From JAGRCP01 sp942490705 (GTDB lineage Bacteria > Chloroflexota > Anaerolineae > Caldilineales > Caldilineaceae): DNA of 64,000 bases. The notes under the pieces are model-generated. The model saw nothing but the letters and a program-made list of their open reading frames with translations, did not search any database and was not told the origin of the DNA. A program made the position numbers and the translations under genes. Each line of letters begins with the position of its first letter. Position 1 is the first letter of the stretch. The DNA lies in assembly GCA_942490705.1 (NCBI GenBank), contig CALNXY010000006.1, positions 124,001 to 188,000 of the forward strand, given 5' to 3'. Below are positions 50,641-59,320 of this stretch, one piece after another.

Positions 50641-50892
50641 ATGAACAGCCAGCCGCAAGCAGCGATTTACGCAATTCGCATTCAGGGTTACCTGGACGCT
50701 CGTCGAGCACATCAGTTCGAAGGCATGGCAATTGCCCAAGAGCCCGGCGGCACAACCTGCCTAACCGGACCGCTGGTCGACCAGGCCGCACTCTACGGCC
50801 TGTTGAGCCGCATCCGCGATCTCGGCATGCCCTTAATCTCGGTGACGCGTGTGGATGATGCCGACGGGCGACGGATAGAAAGGAGCGCATGA
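50641..50892 (+). CDS. Small protein, unknown function
   Basis: 83 aa. The sequence AIYAIRIQGYLDARRAHQFEGMAIAQEPGG, then TGPLVDQAALYGLLSRIRDLGMPLISV, appears to be a compact alpha/beta unit that I recall as widespread in Chloroflexota near regulators; family function unknown. ATG at 50641 follows GGAAGAAG. Its TGA overlaps the next short frame's ATG at 50889, suggesting coupled translation. Confidence 0.75.
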   Translation: MNSQPQAAIYAIRIQGYLDARRAHQFEGMAIAQEPGGTTCLTGPLVDQAALYGLLSRIRDLGMPLISVTRVDDADGRRIERSA

Positions 50893-50981
50893 TGAAGCGC
50901 TATGAAAAACAGACAATCCAACATTTGACCTGGCTCGCACTCATCATTGTCCTACTGCTTGCGCCAGCATCTGCGCTATGA
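50889..50981 (+). CDS. Tiny single-helix membrane peptide
   Basis: 30 codons starting at ATG 50889 (or 29 from ATG 50892) after AAAGGAG. It encodes a basic start and a hydrophobic stretch LTWLALIIVLLLAPASAL. Its ATG overlaps the preceding TGA, and its own TGA overlaps an ATG at 50978 that is in frame with the hydrolase gene. Good SD and overlaps argue for translation; the small size leaves doubt. Confidence 0.5.
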   Translation: MMKRYEKQTIQHLTWLALIIVLLLAPASAL

Positions 50982-51025
50982 AAAGTGACACGACGATCAG
51001 ATCTGACTATCAAAGGAGTGACAAC

Positions 51026-52315
51026 ATGACAACGCTAAATCAATCTATGACGCAGCAACATACGCAAGATCAATCGGTCCACTGGGGTCGCCGCCTGCTT
51101 AACGGACTGCTCTGGACGCTGCTGGCGCTTGCGCTGCTCGTGGCCAGCTTACCCGTCTTGCTGCTCTTCGTCGCCACGGGCGTGCCGCTCTATATTGCGC
51201 TGGCGCTGGCCGCAATGGACGCAGTACTGATCGCATCCCTCCTCTGGCTTGAACGCAGCGCACTGCTGGTGATCGGCGTGGTTGCAGGCGTGCTGGTGGT
51301 TTCGGTGGCTGCCGTCTGGCTTTCGCAACTCTATGCGACAACGCCGCCCATCATGGATGCAGAGGGCAAAGTCGTTCCCAACAGCATTGCCTCACTGGAG
51401 AAAGTTTCGCTCAATGACAGCGAGCAGTGGGTCTCCATACGCGGCCGGGACGTCGACAATCCGGTGCTGCTCTTCCTGGCCGGCGGGCCGGGCGGCAGCC
51501 AGTTAACGACCGCGCGTCACGAGTTGGCGGCGCTTGAAGATCACTTTGTCGTCGTCAACTGGGAGCAGCCGGGCGCGGGCAAGAGTTTCAACGCCGTGGA
51601 TCGCTCGACGTTGACGCCGGAGCGCTACATCGAAGACGCCCACGCGCTTGTGCTCCACCTGCAAGAACGCTTTGGGGTAGACAAGGTCTACGTGCTGGGC
51701 GAATCGTGGGGCAGTGCGCTGGGCATCATGCTGGTGCAGCGCTACCCGCAACTCTTCCACGCCCACATCGGCGCAGCGCAGATGGTGGATTTCCTGGAAA
51801 CCGACCTGATGGCCTACGATTTTGCCATGGATTGGGCGCGTGAACGGGGCGACACGCAGAAGGTAGATCAGCTGCGTGAGCAGGGGCCACCGCCCTACTA
51901 TGGTGACGGTGTGGCTTGGAAGCAGGTACGGTACTTGCAGGACACCTATGCCTACATGAATCAGAATCCGGCCATCGACACCAGCTTCAATACGCCGCGT
52001 GACTTGGGCAGTCCGGAATATGGCCTGCTCGACATCATCAACTGGGCGCGCGGGCCGCTGGATACGTTGGGCATCGTCTACCCATATCTTTGGGACGTAG
52101 ATTTCCGTGAGCAGGCCCCGACGCTGGATGTGCCCGTCTATTTCCTAACCGGTCGCCACGATGTCAATGCGCCGCCGTCGCTGATTGAGGAGTATTACGA
52201 ACTCCTTGATGCGCCGCACAAGGAAATCGTCTGGTTCGAACGCTCCGGACACAGTCCGTGGGTCAGCGAATCGGCGAAGTTTGTGGAGACGGTGGCGGGC
52301 ATTGCGCAGCGCTAG
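51026..52315 (+). CDS. Membrane-anchored alpha/beta hydrolase (proline iminopeptidase-like)
   Basis: 429 aa from the ATG at 51026, preceded by AAAGGAG; an upstream in-frame ATG at 50978 would add 16 residues. Three hydrophobic helices span ~20-110. The hydrolase follows: oxyanion motif LAGGPGGSQ, nucleophile Ser in LGESWGSALG, Asp in LTGRHDVNAP and His in FERSGHSPWV. The S33 prolyl aminopeptidase group has this arrangement. Likely acts on a peptide or ester at the outer membrane face. It may belong to the operon of small proteins upstream. Confidence 0.87.
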   Translation: MTTLNQSMTQQHTQDQSVHWGRRLLNGLLWTLLALALLVASLPVLLLFVATGVPLYIALALAAMDAVLIASLLWLERSALLVIGVVAGVLVVSVAAVWLSQLYATTPPIMDAEGKVVPNSIASLEKVSLNDSEQWVSIRGRDVDNPVLLFLAGGPGGSQLTTARHELAALEDHFVVVNWEQPGAGKSFNAVDRSTLTPERYIEDAHALVLHLQERFGVDKVYVLGESWGSALGIMLVQRYPQLFHAHIGAAQMVDFLETDLMAYDFAMDWARERGDTQKVDQLREQGPPPYYGDGVAWKQVRYLQDTYAYMNQNPAIDTSFNTPRDLGSPEYGLLDIINWARGPLDTLGIVYPYLWDVDFREQAPTLDVPVYFLTGRHDVNAPPSLIEEYYELLDAPHKEIVWFERSGHSPWVSESAKFVETVAGIAQR

Positions 52316-52406
52316 GCGGCATATCGTTCCCAACATTTGGCGCAGCGTCAGCGATGCAAGCAATTCGCGTCAATTGCTCCAACAGTCAAGGACTAGGAGG
52401 AACAAA

Positions 52407-53015
52407 ATGAGACTGGATGAAAGCGCCTACTACTGGGAGACCGAACGCATTCGCCTGCGGCCTATGCACATAGAAGATGTTGATTTGTGGCTGGCGGAGG
52501 AGCAGGTGGATAGCGCGGGCGTGCGCTTTCTCAACTACGGCATGACGCTGCCCGCGTCTGCCCATGGCGCGCAACAGTTTGCCGAGCGCTACGCCGAGTT
52601 CAACAACCGCGACGAACGCATCATGTTCTCAATTGAGACGTCGGCCAACAGTGCCCCCGGTGAACTGATCGGAGCCATTAACATCCATTCCATGGACCAT
52701 AAGAACGGCACCTTTGAGACGGGCAGCCGCGTCTACACGGCCTTTCGGAATCAGGGTTATGGCTTTGAAGCCAAACTGTTGGTGCTGCGCTATGCCTTTT
52801 ACGAGTTGCGCTTTCAGAAATACAACATTCGCTGCGTGGAGGTCAACGAGCCCATGATTCGTCATGCCAAACGGCTTGGCTGCCAGTCAGAAGGCCGCAT
52901 CCGCCGCCACATCTACACCGCAGGTCGGCACTATGACGAGCTGATCTTCGGCCTCACCCGCGAAGAGTTCGATGCCCTGCTGGCGCGCCTGGAGAAAGGA
53001 GAAAATGGTCGCTGA
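52407..53015 (+). CDS. GNAT family N-acetyltransferase
   Basis: 202 aa from the ATG at 52407, preceded by AGGAGG; longer upstream frames are shadows of the hydrolase. Features are TERIRLRPMHIEDVDLWLAE (motif C/D start), ELIGAINIHSMD, acetyl-CoA loop FRNQGYGFEAKLLVLRYAF and NEPMIRHAKRLGCQSEGRIRRH, a RimJ/RimL-type pattern. It acetylates an amine, perhaps a protein N-terminus or antibiotic; target unknown. 91 bp after the hydrolase on the same strand. Confidence 0.9.
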   Translation: MRLDESAYYWETERIRLRPMHIEDVDLWLAEEQVDSAGVRFLNYGMTLPASAHGAQQFAERYAEFNNRDERIMFSIETSANSAPGELIGAINIHSMDHKNGTFETGSRVYTAFRNQGYGFEAKLLVLRYAFYELRFQKYNIRCVEVNEPMIRHAKRLGCQSEGRIRRHIYTAGRHYDELIFGLTREEFDALLARLEKGENGR

Positions 53016-53061
53016 CCGTTCCCTACTGTAAATCAAATCCGTTCCACCTCGACATCTGGTT

Positions 53062-53215
53062 CGGGCTCCTGGCGGTGACTTCCGCTGCATAGACGGCACA
53101 CCGATTGAGGAGGTCGGCATTGCCCCCTGACATGCAGATGGAGTGGACGGTGGACGACGTGGGCCAGGGGCGAGACGTACGGAAAATTTCTGTGGGGATA
53201 GGGTGGATAGACTAG
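53062..53215 (+). pseudogene. S41 peptidase C-terminal remnant, frameshifted
   Basis: Frame one reads RAPGGDFRCIDGTPIEEVGIAP to a stop at the C5 run (53123-53127). The neighbouring frame continues PDMQMEWTVDDVGQGRDV to TAG at 53213. Joined, this is the GDFR-x-DGT-x-IExVGIxPD tail of S41 (tail-specific/C-terminal-processing) peptidases. The catalytic part is absent. It overlaps the end of the convergent DMT transporter gene. Confidence 0.6.
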
Positions 53216-54123
53216 CCAATCCCCACCAAAATCAGGCCGCCGGAGACGATGGCGATACCGATTGTCTTGGGGCGATAGCGCGGTTCTTGCCCCAGGGTGA
53301 AGCCCAGCAATGCGCCCATGGGGATGCTCAGCTGGCGGAAGGCGGCCACGTAGCTCACATTGCTGACGAAGGCCATAGCCGCCAGGGCCAAGCCATAGGC
53401 CGCGGTCACCACGATGCCGGTAAGCAACCCCGTCACCAGCAGCGAGCGGTCGCGAAGCAGCAGCAGCAGGCGGCGGCGCTCCGGTTTATAGAGCAGCGTG
53501 CCCAGCCCAAGCATGACGGCCGTGCTCAGCGTCTGCAGCGCCATAAAGAGCAGCGTTACTTCATAGATTGCCATCTGATTAGAAACCATGCGCAGCTCGC
53601 GCAATACATGATCGTCGATCAGCGTATAGCCGGTGGTGCCCAGCGCAGCCACCACCACCATGAGGTAGAGCGCATCAAAGTAATCGCGGGGACGCACGGT
53701 CTGGAAGTCGGATAGCGGAAGAATGATGCAGCCGACCATGATCAATGCCATACCCAGCAGGGCCATAGCGCCAATCTCTCCGCCCGTGCCAAGCAACAGG
53801 CTGATGGCGGCCACGAGCAAAACCGGCAGCGCCCGCGCCAGCGGATAGGCCAGCGAAATGTCGCCCTGTCGATAGGCGCCCGCCAGCCCAAAGAAGTAGA
53901 CCAGTTGGGCGAGGCCAGTGAGTGCAATCAATCTCCAAACCGCTGCGGGGATCAGCGACAGCGTCTGCCAATAGACAACCAGCAGCGGCGAGAGCGCCAC
54001 AGCTGCAGCTGTGGCGGCCAGCCAGAAGAAGGCCAGCGTCGGACTGCGGCGCTTGCTGACAAAGTTCCAAAAAGCATGCATAAAGGCGGACGTGACGATC
54101 AGTACGGCGGCAGTAGCAGTCAT
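53212..54123 (-). CDS. DMT/EamA family transporter
   Basis: 303 aa from the ATG at 54123; a TTG one codon earlier is also in frame. Ten hydrophobic helices in two EamA-like halves: AFMHAFWNFVSKRRSPTLAFFWLA opens the first, SLAYPLARALPVLLVAAISLLLG is typical of helix 3-4, and SYVAAFRQLSIPMGALLGFTLG is the same motif in the second half. These are metabolite exporters or importers of the inner membrane; substrate unknown. Convergent with the S41 remnant and divergent from the next membrane protein. Confidence 0.9.
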   Translation of the reverse strand: MTATAAVLIVTSAFMHAFWNFVSKRRSPTLAFFWLAATAAAVALSPLLVVYWQTLSLIPAAVWRLIALTGLAQLVYFFGLAGAYRQGDISLAYPLARALPVLLVAAISLLLGTGGEIGAMALLGMALIMVGCIILPLSDFQTVRPRDYFDALYLMVVVAALGTTGYTLIDDHVLRELRMVSNQMAIYEVTLLFMALQTLSTAVMLGLGTLLYKPERRRLLLLLRDRSLLVTGLLTGIVVTAAYGLALAAMAFVSNVSYVAAFRQLSIPMGALLGFTLGQEPRYRPKTIGIAIVSGGLILVGIG

Positions 54124-54218
54124 CAATGCGGCCGTTCATCCCATAAGCTGCGCATATACTCGTGTTATTTCATTCGTCATTAAGAGCCCGTTACTGCTCG
54201 GGAACATAGGAGGTTTCG

Positions 54219-55109
54219 ATGCGCAAGTCCAATCTGCTGATCATGCTCGCTTGGCTGATCGTCGTGCTGGCAATCACGGCCACGGTCGCGGGCTTACTCT
54301 GGCCGGATGGAGGCGAAGCGTATCTGTTCACCACGCTACGCGGCGAACAGGCCGAAATCTATGGCCGCGGCCTCTATCGATACGACTCGCTGCTGGTCGG
54401 CGCTGGCTTCCGCGGCATTGACGTCGTAATACTCTTTGTGGCTGTGCCGCTGCTGATCTATGGCGCCACCAGCTATCAGCGCGGTTCGTTGCGGGGCGGT
54501 TTGCTACTGCTTGGCATGACAGGCTTCTTCCTCTACAACCACGCCTCCATGGCGTTGGGCGCTGCCTACAATGAACTCTTTGTCGTGTACGTGGCGCTTT
54601 TTTCGGCCAGCCTTTTTGCTTTTGTACTGGCTTTTGCGGCAATCGATCTGAAGCAGTTACCTATGCACATTTTGCCCAGCATGCCCCACCGGGCGCTGGC
54701 CATCTTCATGGCGATCACAGGGCTGGTCTTTGTGGGCGTGTGGCTCGTGCTCGGCATCGTAGTGCCGTCTAGTCAGGGGCAGGCGCCCGAGGAACTGGCT
54801 GCCTACACCACGCTCGTCACCCATGCGCTGGACCTGGGCGTGCTCATGCCCACGGCCTTTCTGGCCGGCGGATTGTTATGGCGGCAGCAGGCGCTGGGCT
54901 ATCCGCTGGCCATCACCATGCTGACGCTGGGCATCTTCATTGTGGGACTCTCTATGCCTGCAGCCACGGTCGCACAGATTCTCGCCGGCTATGAGTTCGC
55001 CTTTGCGCAGGCCATCGTCTTTATTGCGCCCTTTCTGGTTTTGGGCATTATGGCCCTGTGGCTCGCTGTGCTTTTCCTGCGCAATGTGGCCGACAGACCG
55101 CGTATCTAA
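54219..55109 (+). CDS. Multi-pass membrane protein, unknown function
   Basis: 296 aa with about eight hydrophobic helices (e.g. LLIMLAWLIVVLAITATVAGLL, VVILFVAVPLLIYGA, LFVVYVALFSASLFAFVLAFAA, AIFMAITGLVFVGVWLVLG). A small extracellular loop (YLFTTLRGEQAEIYGRGLYRYDS) follows helix 1. No motif or family recognised. ATG at 54219 with AGGAGG eight bases upstream. Nothing in the neighbourhood suggests a substrate. Confidence 0.8.
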   Translation: MRKSNLLIMLAWLIVVLAITATVAGLLWPDGGEAYLFTTLRGEQAEIYGRGLYRYDSLLVGAGFRGIDVVILFVAVPLLIYGATSYQRGSLRGGLLLLGMTGFFLYNHASMALGAAYNELFVVYVALFSASLFAFVLAFAAIDLKQLPMHILPSMPHRALAIFMAITGLVFVGVWLVLGIVVPSSQGQAPEELAAYTTLVTHALDLGVLMPTAFLAGGLLWRQQALGYPLAITMLTLGIFIVGLSMPAATVAQILAGYEFAFAQAIVFIAPFLVLGIMALWLAVLFLRNVADRPRI

Positions 55110-55304
55110 ACGCAAGACAGATCATATGGTCGAGACACACCACCCAGAATTGCTGGACGCAGGCCACTTCTGGCGCGTGTGCGATCTGCCCTGCAGGTGC
55201 ATCCTGCCTTCCACATGCTGGAACCAGAAATCCTAGACTGAGCTGAAGCCCATCTTGCGACACTCAAACTTTGGACTATTTGCTCGGTATCTGAACAAGG
55301 AGCA

Positions 55305-55323
55305 TTGTTCAAAGTTTGAACAA
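55305..55323. promoter_or_regulatory. Near-perfect palindrome TTGTTCAAA-g-TTTGAACAA
   Basis: Nine-base arms around a single centre base, nine bases downstream of the recombinase stop and between convergent genes. It could be a protein-binding site or a small terminator core (no T-run). Half-site-like fragments occur upstream (CAAACTTTGG at 55265-55274). Confidence 0.45.
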
Positions 55324-55331
55324 CGTGTCTG

Positions 55332-56303
55332 TTAGCGGCCCGACAATTGGTAAATCTTCTCGCGCGTCTCGCGCCAGGAAATCTTGCTCAGGCCCATCTT
55401 TTGGCGCAGCCGCTCTTCCGGCATGCCCGTGCGAAAGTCGCGCACGGCCGAAGTCCAGCGCAACGTCTCGAAGCCGACCTGGACGTGCTTGATGCCTGCC
55501 TCTGTGCCGATCTCGTCCAGGATATATTCCAGATTGCGCGGCGTGCACTCGAAGAGGTGATTCTCCGGCTTATACTGGTCCAGGTACTGGCCCAGCGCAG
55601 GCGCCATCGCCGGCGTCAGCGAAATCGTACGGTTCTTGTGGGCATGGCGCTCGTCAGGATAGCGCACGCTTACATCGGGTGACTGCGGGTTTGTCACGTC
55701 GACATCGGTGATGAGGAGTCGTGCGCACTCGGCCTTCTTCATCCCCGTCTGCAAGAGCAGATGGACAAGCAAATAGGGCCGGGCATCGGGGTTCTTATGA
55801 TCCAGCAAGCGGTTCTGCGCCACACGGGCCAGACGACCAATCTCATCCTCGCGCAGAATCGTGGGCAAGGGCGTCTTGGTCGATTGCTGCACGACCGGCT
55901 CGGCCGGATCGGTGCCCAGCACGCCGATGCCATGCAGCCAGCCAAAAAAGACCTTGAGCGTCGTGATGCGCCGGGCCAGCGTCTTGGCGCTGCACGGTTT
56001 GCCCCGCTCGTTCTGCAGCCAATAAAGGTAGGCTTCCAGATCGTCGGTGCGAATGCGCAGCAGCGGCGTATCCGCACCCAAGAATTCGGTCGTGATCTTG
56101 AGATCGTTGCGAAAGGCCTTGATCGTATTCTCGCTAAAGCCCTTACGGATCATGTATTCGTCAAAAGCATCGACCGCGGTTGCCAACGTGCTGTCGGCGC
56201 GCAATGGCGGCGCCAGTACTGCATCGTCGCCGGCACTCATCTGGCCGGAAGTAGCGGTGGTGTCGTCGAGAACATTGGGAGAGTCGATGACCGGATCTGC
56301 CAT
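55332..56303 (-). CDS. Degenerate tyrosine recombinase (XerC/D-like fold)
   Basis: 323 aa. The N-terminal SAM-like core-binding domain is at ~35-135 (EYMIRKGFSENTIKAFRNDLKITTEF). The catalytic-domain fold follows, but key residues differ: the first Arg (normally TGLR) reads TGMKKAE; the H-x-L-R box reads ETLR, keeping Arg but not His; and the LGH box reads MGLSK. A Tyr is present in REKIYQL at the C-terminus. Thus only Arg-II and Tyr of the usual set are evident. It may be a DNA-binding non-catalytic relative. ATG at 56301-56303. Confidence 0.8.
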   Translation of the reverse strand: MADPVIDSPNVLDDTTATSGQMSAGDDAVLAPPLRADSTLATAVDAFDEYMIRKGFSENTIKAFRNDLKITTEFLGADTPLLRIRTDDLEAYLYWLQNERGKPCSAKTLARRITTLKVFFGWLHGIGVLGTDPAEPVVQQSTKTPLPTILREDEIGRLARVAQNRLLDHKNPDARPYLLVHLLLQTGMKKAECARLLITDVDVTNPQSPDVSVRYPDERHAHKNRTISLTPAMAPALGQYLDQYKPENHLFECTPRNLEYILDEIGTEAGIKHVQVGFETLRWTSAVRDFRTGMPEERLRQKMGLSKISWRETREKIYQLSGR

Positions 56304-56499
56304 GATTTCTGTTCCTCATTATTGTTCTATGCGAAATTGCATAAGATGAGTATACGAAGGAGCGGCATGGCTGTCAAACTGTCATCAGCGTCTCCCGTAA
56401 TCCAAAATCTGAATAATGCAAGCCTAGCCCCTTGCCGGTTGCGTAGCGGACAGGTAGACTGCTGACATCCATCCGTCATTTTGCAAAGGAGCGATTCCC

Positions 56500-57474
56500 A
56501 TGACCCGTGTTGTCATTATCGGCGGGAGCGGCCATGTGGGGACCTACCTCGTCCCGCGGCTGGTTGGCGCCGGCTTTGAAGTCATCAACGTCAGCCGAGG
56601 CGAAAGCGCGCCCTATCAACCCCACGGCGCCTGGTCGACCGTGCAGACCGTGATCATCGACCGTGAGGCGGCCGACGCGGCCGGCGCCTTTGGCACGCAG
56701 ATCGCCGAGCTGCAACCCGACATCGTCATCGACATGATCTGCTTCACGCTGGAGAGCGCGCAGCAGCTCGTCGAAGGCCTGCGCGGACGGGTCCAGCATC
56801 TCCTGCACTGCGGCACCATCTGGATCCATGGCCCGAGCGCGGTCGTCCCCACCACGGAGGACGCAGCTCGCACGCCTTTTGGCGACTACGGCATTCAAAA
56901 ATCGCAGATCGAGCGCTACCTGATGGACCAGGCCTGGCGTCATGGCTTCCCGGTTACGGCGCTGCATCCCGGCCACATTGTCGGCCCGGGCTGGGAGCCA
57001 ATCGGCCCCGCAGGCAACCGGGATTTGACCGTCTTTGAGAAGCTGGCCGGCGGCCAGGAAGTACTTCTGCCCAATCTGGGCATGGAGACGCTCCACCACG
57101 TCCATGCCGACGACGTCGCTCAGGCCTTTATGCAGGCAATGGCCCGGCGCAGCGCAGCCGTGGGTGAGAGCTTTCACACCGTATCGTCCGCCGCGCTCAC
57201 CCTGCGCGGCTATGCCGAAGCCGTGGCCGGCTGGTTTGGGCACAGCGCCAATCTGCGCTTGCTGCCCTGGCCGGAGTGGGAGGCCCTTCAGGAACCGGAT
57301 GACGCCCGGGCCACCTGGGATCACATCGCACACAGCCCCAATTGCAGCATCGAAAAAGCCCGCCAGATGATCGACTATCAGCCGCGCTATACTTCGCTGC
57401 AGGCGATCTACGAGGCAGTTCAATGGCTGATCGATGCGGGCGAACTCCAGATCGATGGCGCGCGACTGTCATGA
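56500..57474 (+). CDS. NAD-dependent epimerase/dehydratase family protein
   Basis: 324 aa extended SDR. The cofactor motif VVIIGGSGHVGTYLVPRL is at the start, DIVIDMICFT near 75, and Tyr/Lys of the catalytic pair in FGDYGIQKSQIERYL. ALHPGHIVGPGWEP and NLGMETLHHVHADDVAQAF are typical of the family. Likely acts on a nucleotide sugar or related sugar. ATG after AAAGGAG. Its TGA overlaps by ATGA the start of a decayed sulfatase, so the two were once coupled. Confidence 0.9.
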   Translation: MTRVVIIGGSGHVGTYLVPRLVGAGFEVINVSRGESAPYQPHGAWSTVQTVIIDREAADAAGAFGTQIAELQPDIVIDMICFTLESAQQLVEGLRGRVQHLLHCGTIWIHGPSAVVPTTEDAARTPFGDYGIQKSQIERYLMDQAWRHGFPVTALHPGHIVGPGWEPIGPAGNRDLTVFEKLAGGQEVLLPNLGMETLHHVHADDVAQAFMQAMARRSAAVGESFHTVSSAALTLRGYAEAVAGWFGHSANLRLLPWPEWEALQEPDDARATWDHIAHSPNCSIEKARQMIDYQPRYTSLQAIYEAVQWLIDAGELQIDGARLS

Positions 57475-58362
57475 AGCCGGCGAATCTTCTCTTTATCCTG
57501 GCCGACCAACACAGCCGCGATCTTCTTGGCTGCTATGGCAACCCGGTGAGGCGGACGAATGGCCCAATCATCCGGCCATTGCCTATTTCAGACGTTTTTT
57601 CACGCTGGATGAACCGCTTGCAGAGGAGACCTGGCAGCGCGTCGCGGCTGCCTACTATGGCGTATGCACCTATTTGGACGCGCAGATTGGCCGGGTGCTT
57701 GCGGAGTTGAGTTCGAGCGGGCTAAACGACAACACCCGCGTCATCTACACGGCCGACCATGGCGAAGCCCTGGGCGCACGCGGCCTGTCGGGCAAATTCA
57801 CGCTCTACGACGAATCCGCCAACGTTCCGCTCATCGTCGCCGGCCCGGACGTGCCGCGCGGTAAGACCGTGACGACGCCCGTCTCGCTTGTGGACGCATA
57901 TCCGACGATCCTGGAGGCCGCAGGCGTGTCGCTGCTGCCGTCCGAACAGGAGCTGCCCGGCCAGTCGCTTTGGTCCCTGGCCGCCAGTGCGGATGCCGAA
58001 CGGACCATCTTCGCCGAATACCATGCCCTTGGTTCCCATGCAGGCAGCTATATGCTGCGCGACCGGCGCTTCAAGTACATATCTACTATGTGGACGGTCC
58101 GCCCCAGCTCTTCGACTTGCACGTCGACCCTGCGGAACGCAACAATCTGGCTGCTTCGGCCGATCACCAGCTCGTTTTGGCACGCATGGACGCAAGGCTG
58201 CGGTCATTGCTTGATCCCGAGGCGGTCGATGCCCACGCCAAACAGGAGCAACGGGCCAAGATTGCCGAACACGGCGGCATCGAAGCCGTGCGCGCCCGCG
58301 GCGCATTCACCAACTCGCCGACGCCCGACGAATCCCCCCAGTTCAAACAGTACGGTTCATGA
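57471..58362 (+). pseudogene. Decayed sulfatase gene, deletion and frameshifts
   Basis: ATG at 57471 opens NLLFILADQHSRDLLGCYGNPV, a sulfatase start. The frame then shifts near 57545 to GEADEWPNHPAIAYFRRFF, YYGVCTYLDAQIGRVL and IYTADHGEALGARGL, and shifts again near 58080 into YYVDGPPQLFDLHVDPAERNNL to a stop at 58362. The segment that should carry the formylglycine Cys/Ser motif is missing, so no active enzyme can be made. It overlaps the upstream epimerase stop. Confidence 0.8.
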
Positions 58363-58478
58363 GCCACAGACAGAAGATCATTGCAGCGAGCGCCACAGAG
58401 CAAAACCCGGTCGCCGCCGAGTGAGGCGAACCTGCACCCAGTGCTTCGCAGCGCTACGGCATGCACCTCACTTCCAGG

Positions 58479-58484
58479 TATAAT
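58479..58484 (+). promoter_or_regulatory. Candidate -10 for a leaderless methyltransferase mRNA
   Basis: Perfect TATAAT, six bases before the ATG at 58491 and without an SD between. Same geometry as the -10 at 47709-47714. Confidence 0.4.
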
Positions 58485-58490
58485 GGCAGC

Positions 58491-59267
58491 ATGTTACGTT
58501 CTACGCCCTGTACCCAAACCCAGCTCGAGTCTGAAACATTCCAACAGTGGGCCATCGCCCTCGGTGAACGGCCGCTCCACCTGCATCGCAAAATTTGGGA
58601 GTGGTGTTTCATTGCCCAGGCGCTGGAGGAGCGGGGCATGCTTCAGCCGGGCCGGCGCGGGCTGGGCTTTGCCGTTGGCCAGGAACCATTGGCCGCCCTC
58701 TTTGCGGCGCGGGGCTGCGACATCGTCGCCACCGATCTGGCCACAGCGGAGGCGGAGGCAGGCGGCTGGGTTACCACCGGCCAGCACGCGGCAGCCCCAC
58801 AGGCGCTCAATCAGCGCGGGCTCTGCCCCGAGGCGCGCTTTGCGCTGCACGTTACCTTTCGCTTCGTTGACATGCGCGCGTTGCCGTCCGATCTCGGGCA
58901 GTACGATTTTGTCTGGTCGGCCTGTGCCTTGGAACATCTGGGTTCGCTGCGCGCGGGGCTCGACTTTATCGAGGCCTCGCTGGCGTTGCTCAAGCCGGGC
59001 GGCGTGGCCGTCCACACGACCGAATACAACCTGTCGTCCAATATTTTTACCCGCCGCCGGGGCGATGCCGTTATCTACCGCCGACGTGACTTGACCGCTC
59101 TGGCCGGTCGTCTGCGCCGTCAGGGCTATGCCATCGACCTCACCTTTGATGCCGGCGACGGCCCTGCCGACCAGGCAGTTGACCGCCCGCCATACAAACA
59201 TGACCCGCACCTCAAGCTCCAGCTGGGTCGCTACGTGGCGACGTCCTATGGTTTGATTATCGAATGA
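58491..59267 (+). CDS. Class I SAM-dependent methyltransferase
   Basis: 258 aa from ATG 58491 (a further in-frame ATG at 58461 exists). Motif I is RRGLGFAVGQEPLAALFAAR with DIVATDLA following, motif IV is YDFVWSACALEHLGS, and LLKPGGVAVHTTEY lies beyond. This matches a methyltransferase-11-like fold. Substrate not determinable. It follows the dead sulfatase and precedes the convergent nucleotidyltransferase pair. Confidence 0.85.
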   Translation: MLRSTPCTQTQLESETFQQWAIALGERPLHLHRKIWEWCFIAQALEERGMLQPGRRGLGFAVGQEPLAALFAARGCDIVATDLATAEAEAGGWVTTGQHAAAPQALNQRGLCPEARFALHVTFRFVDMRALPSDLGQYDFVWSACALEHLGSLRAGLDFIEASLALLKPGGVAVHTTEYNLSSNIFTRRRGDAVIYRRRDLTALAGRLRRQGYAIDLTFDAGDGPADQAVDRPPYKHDPHLKLQLGRYVATSYGLIIE

Positions 59268-59320
59268 TAGTCTCGGCGCAAAAGGCCGCATGCGCGCTAC
59301 ATGGCGTTGTGCGGGCATCG

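Noticed and set aside
56320..56365. Possible dif-like site (TGCGAAATTGCATAA region) upstream of the recombinase-like gene
   Set aside because: Only one half resembles an XerC/XerD arm and the second arm does not fit; not enough to call dif.
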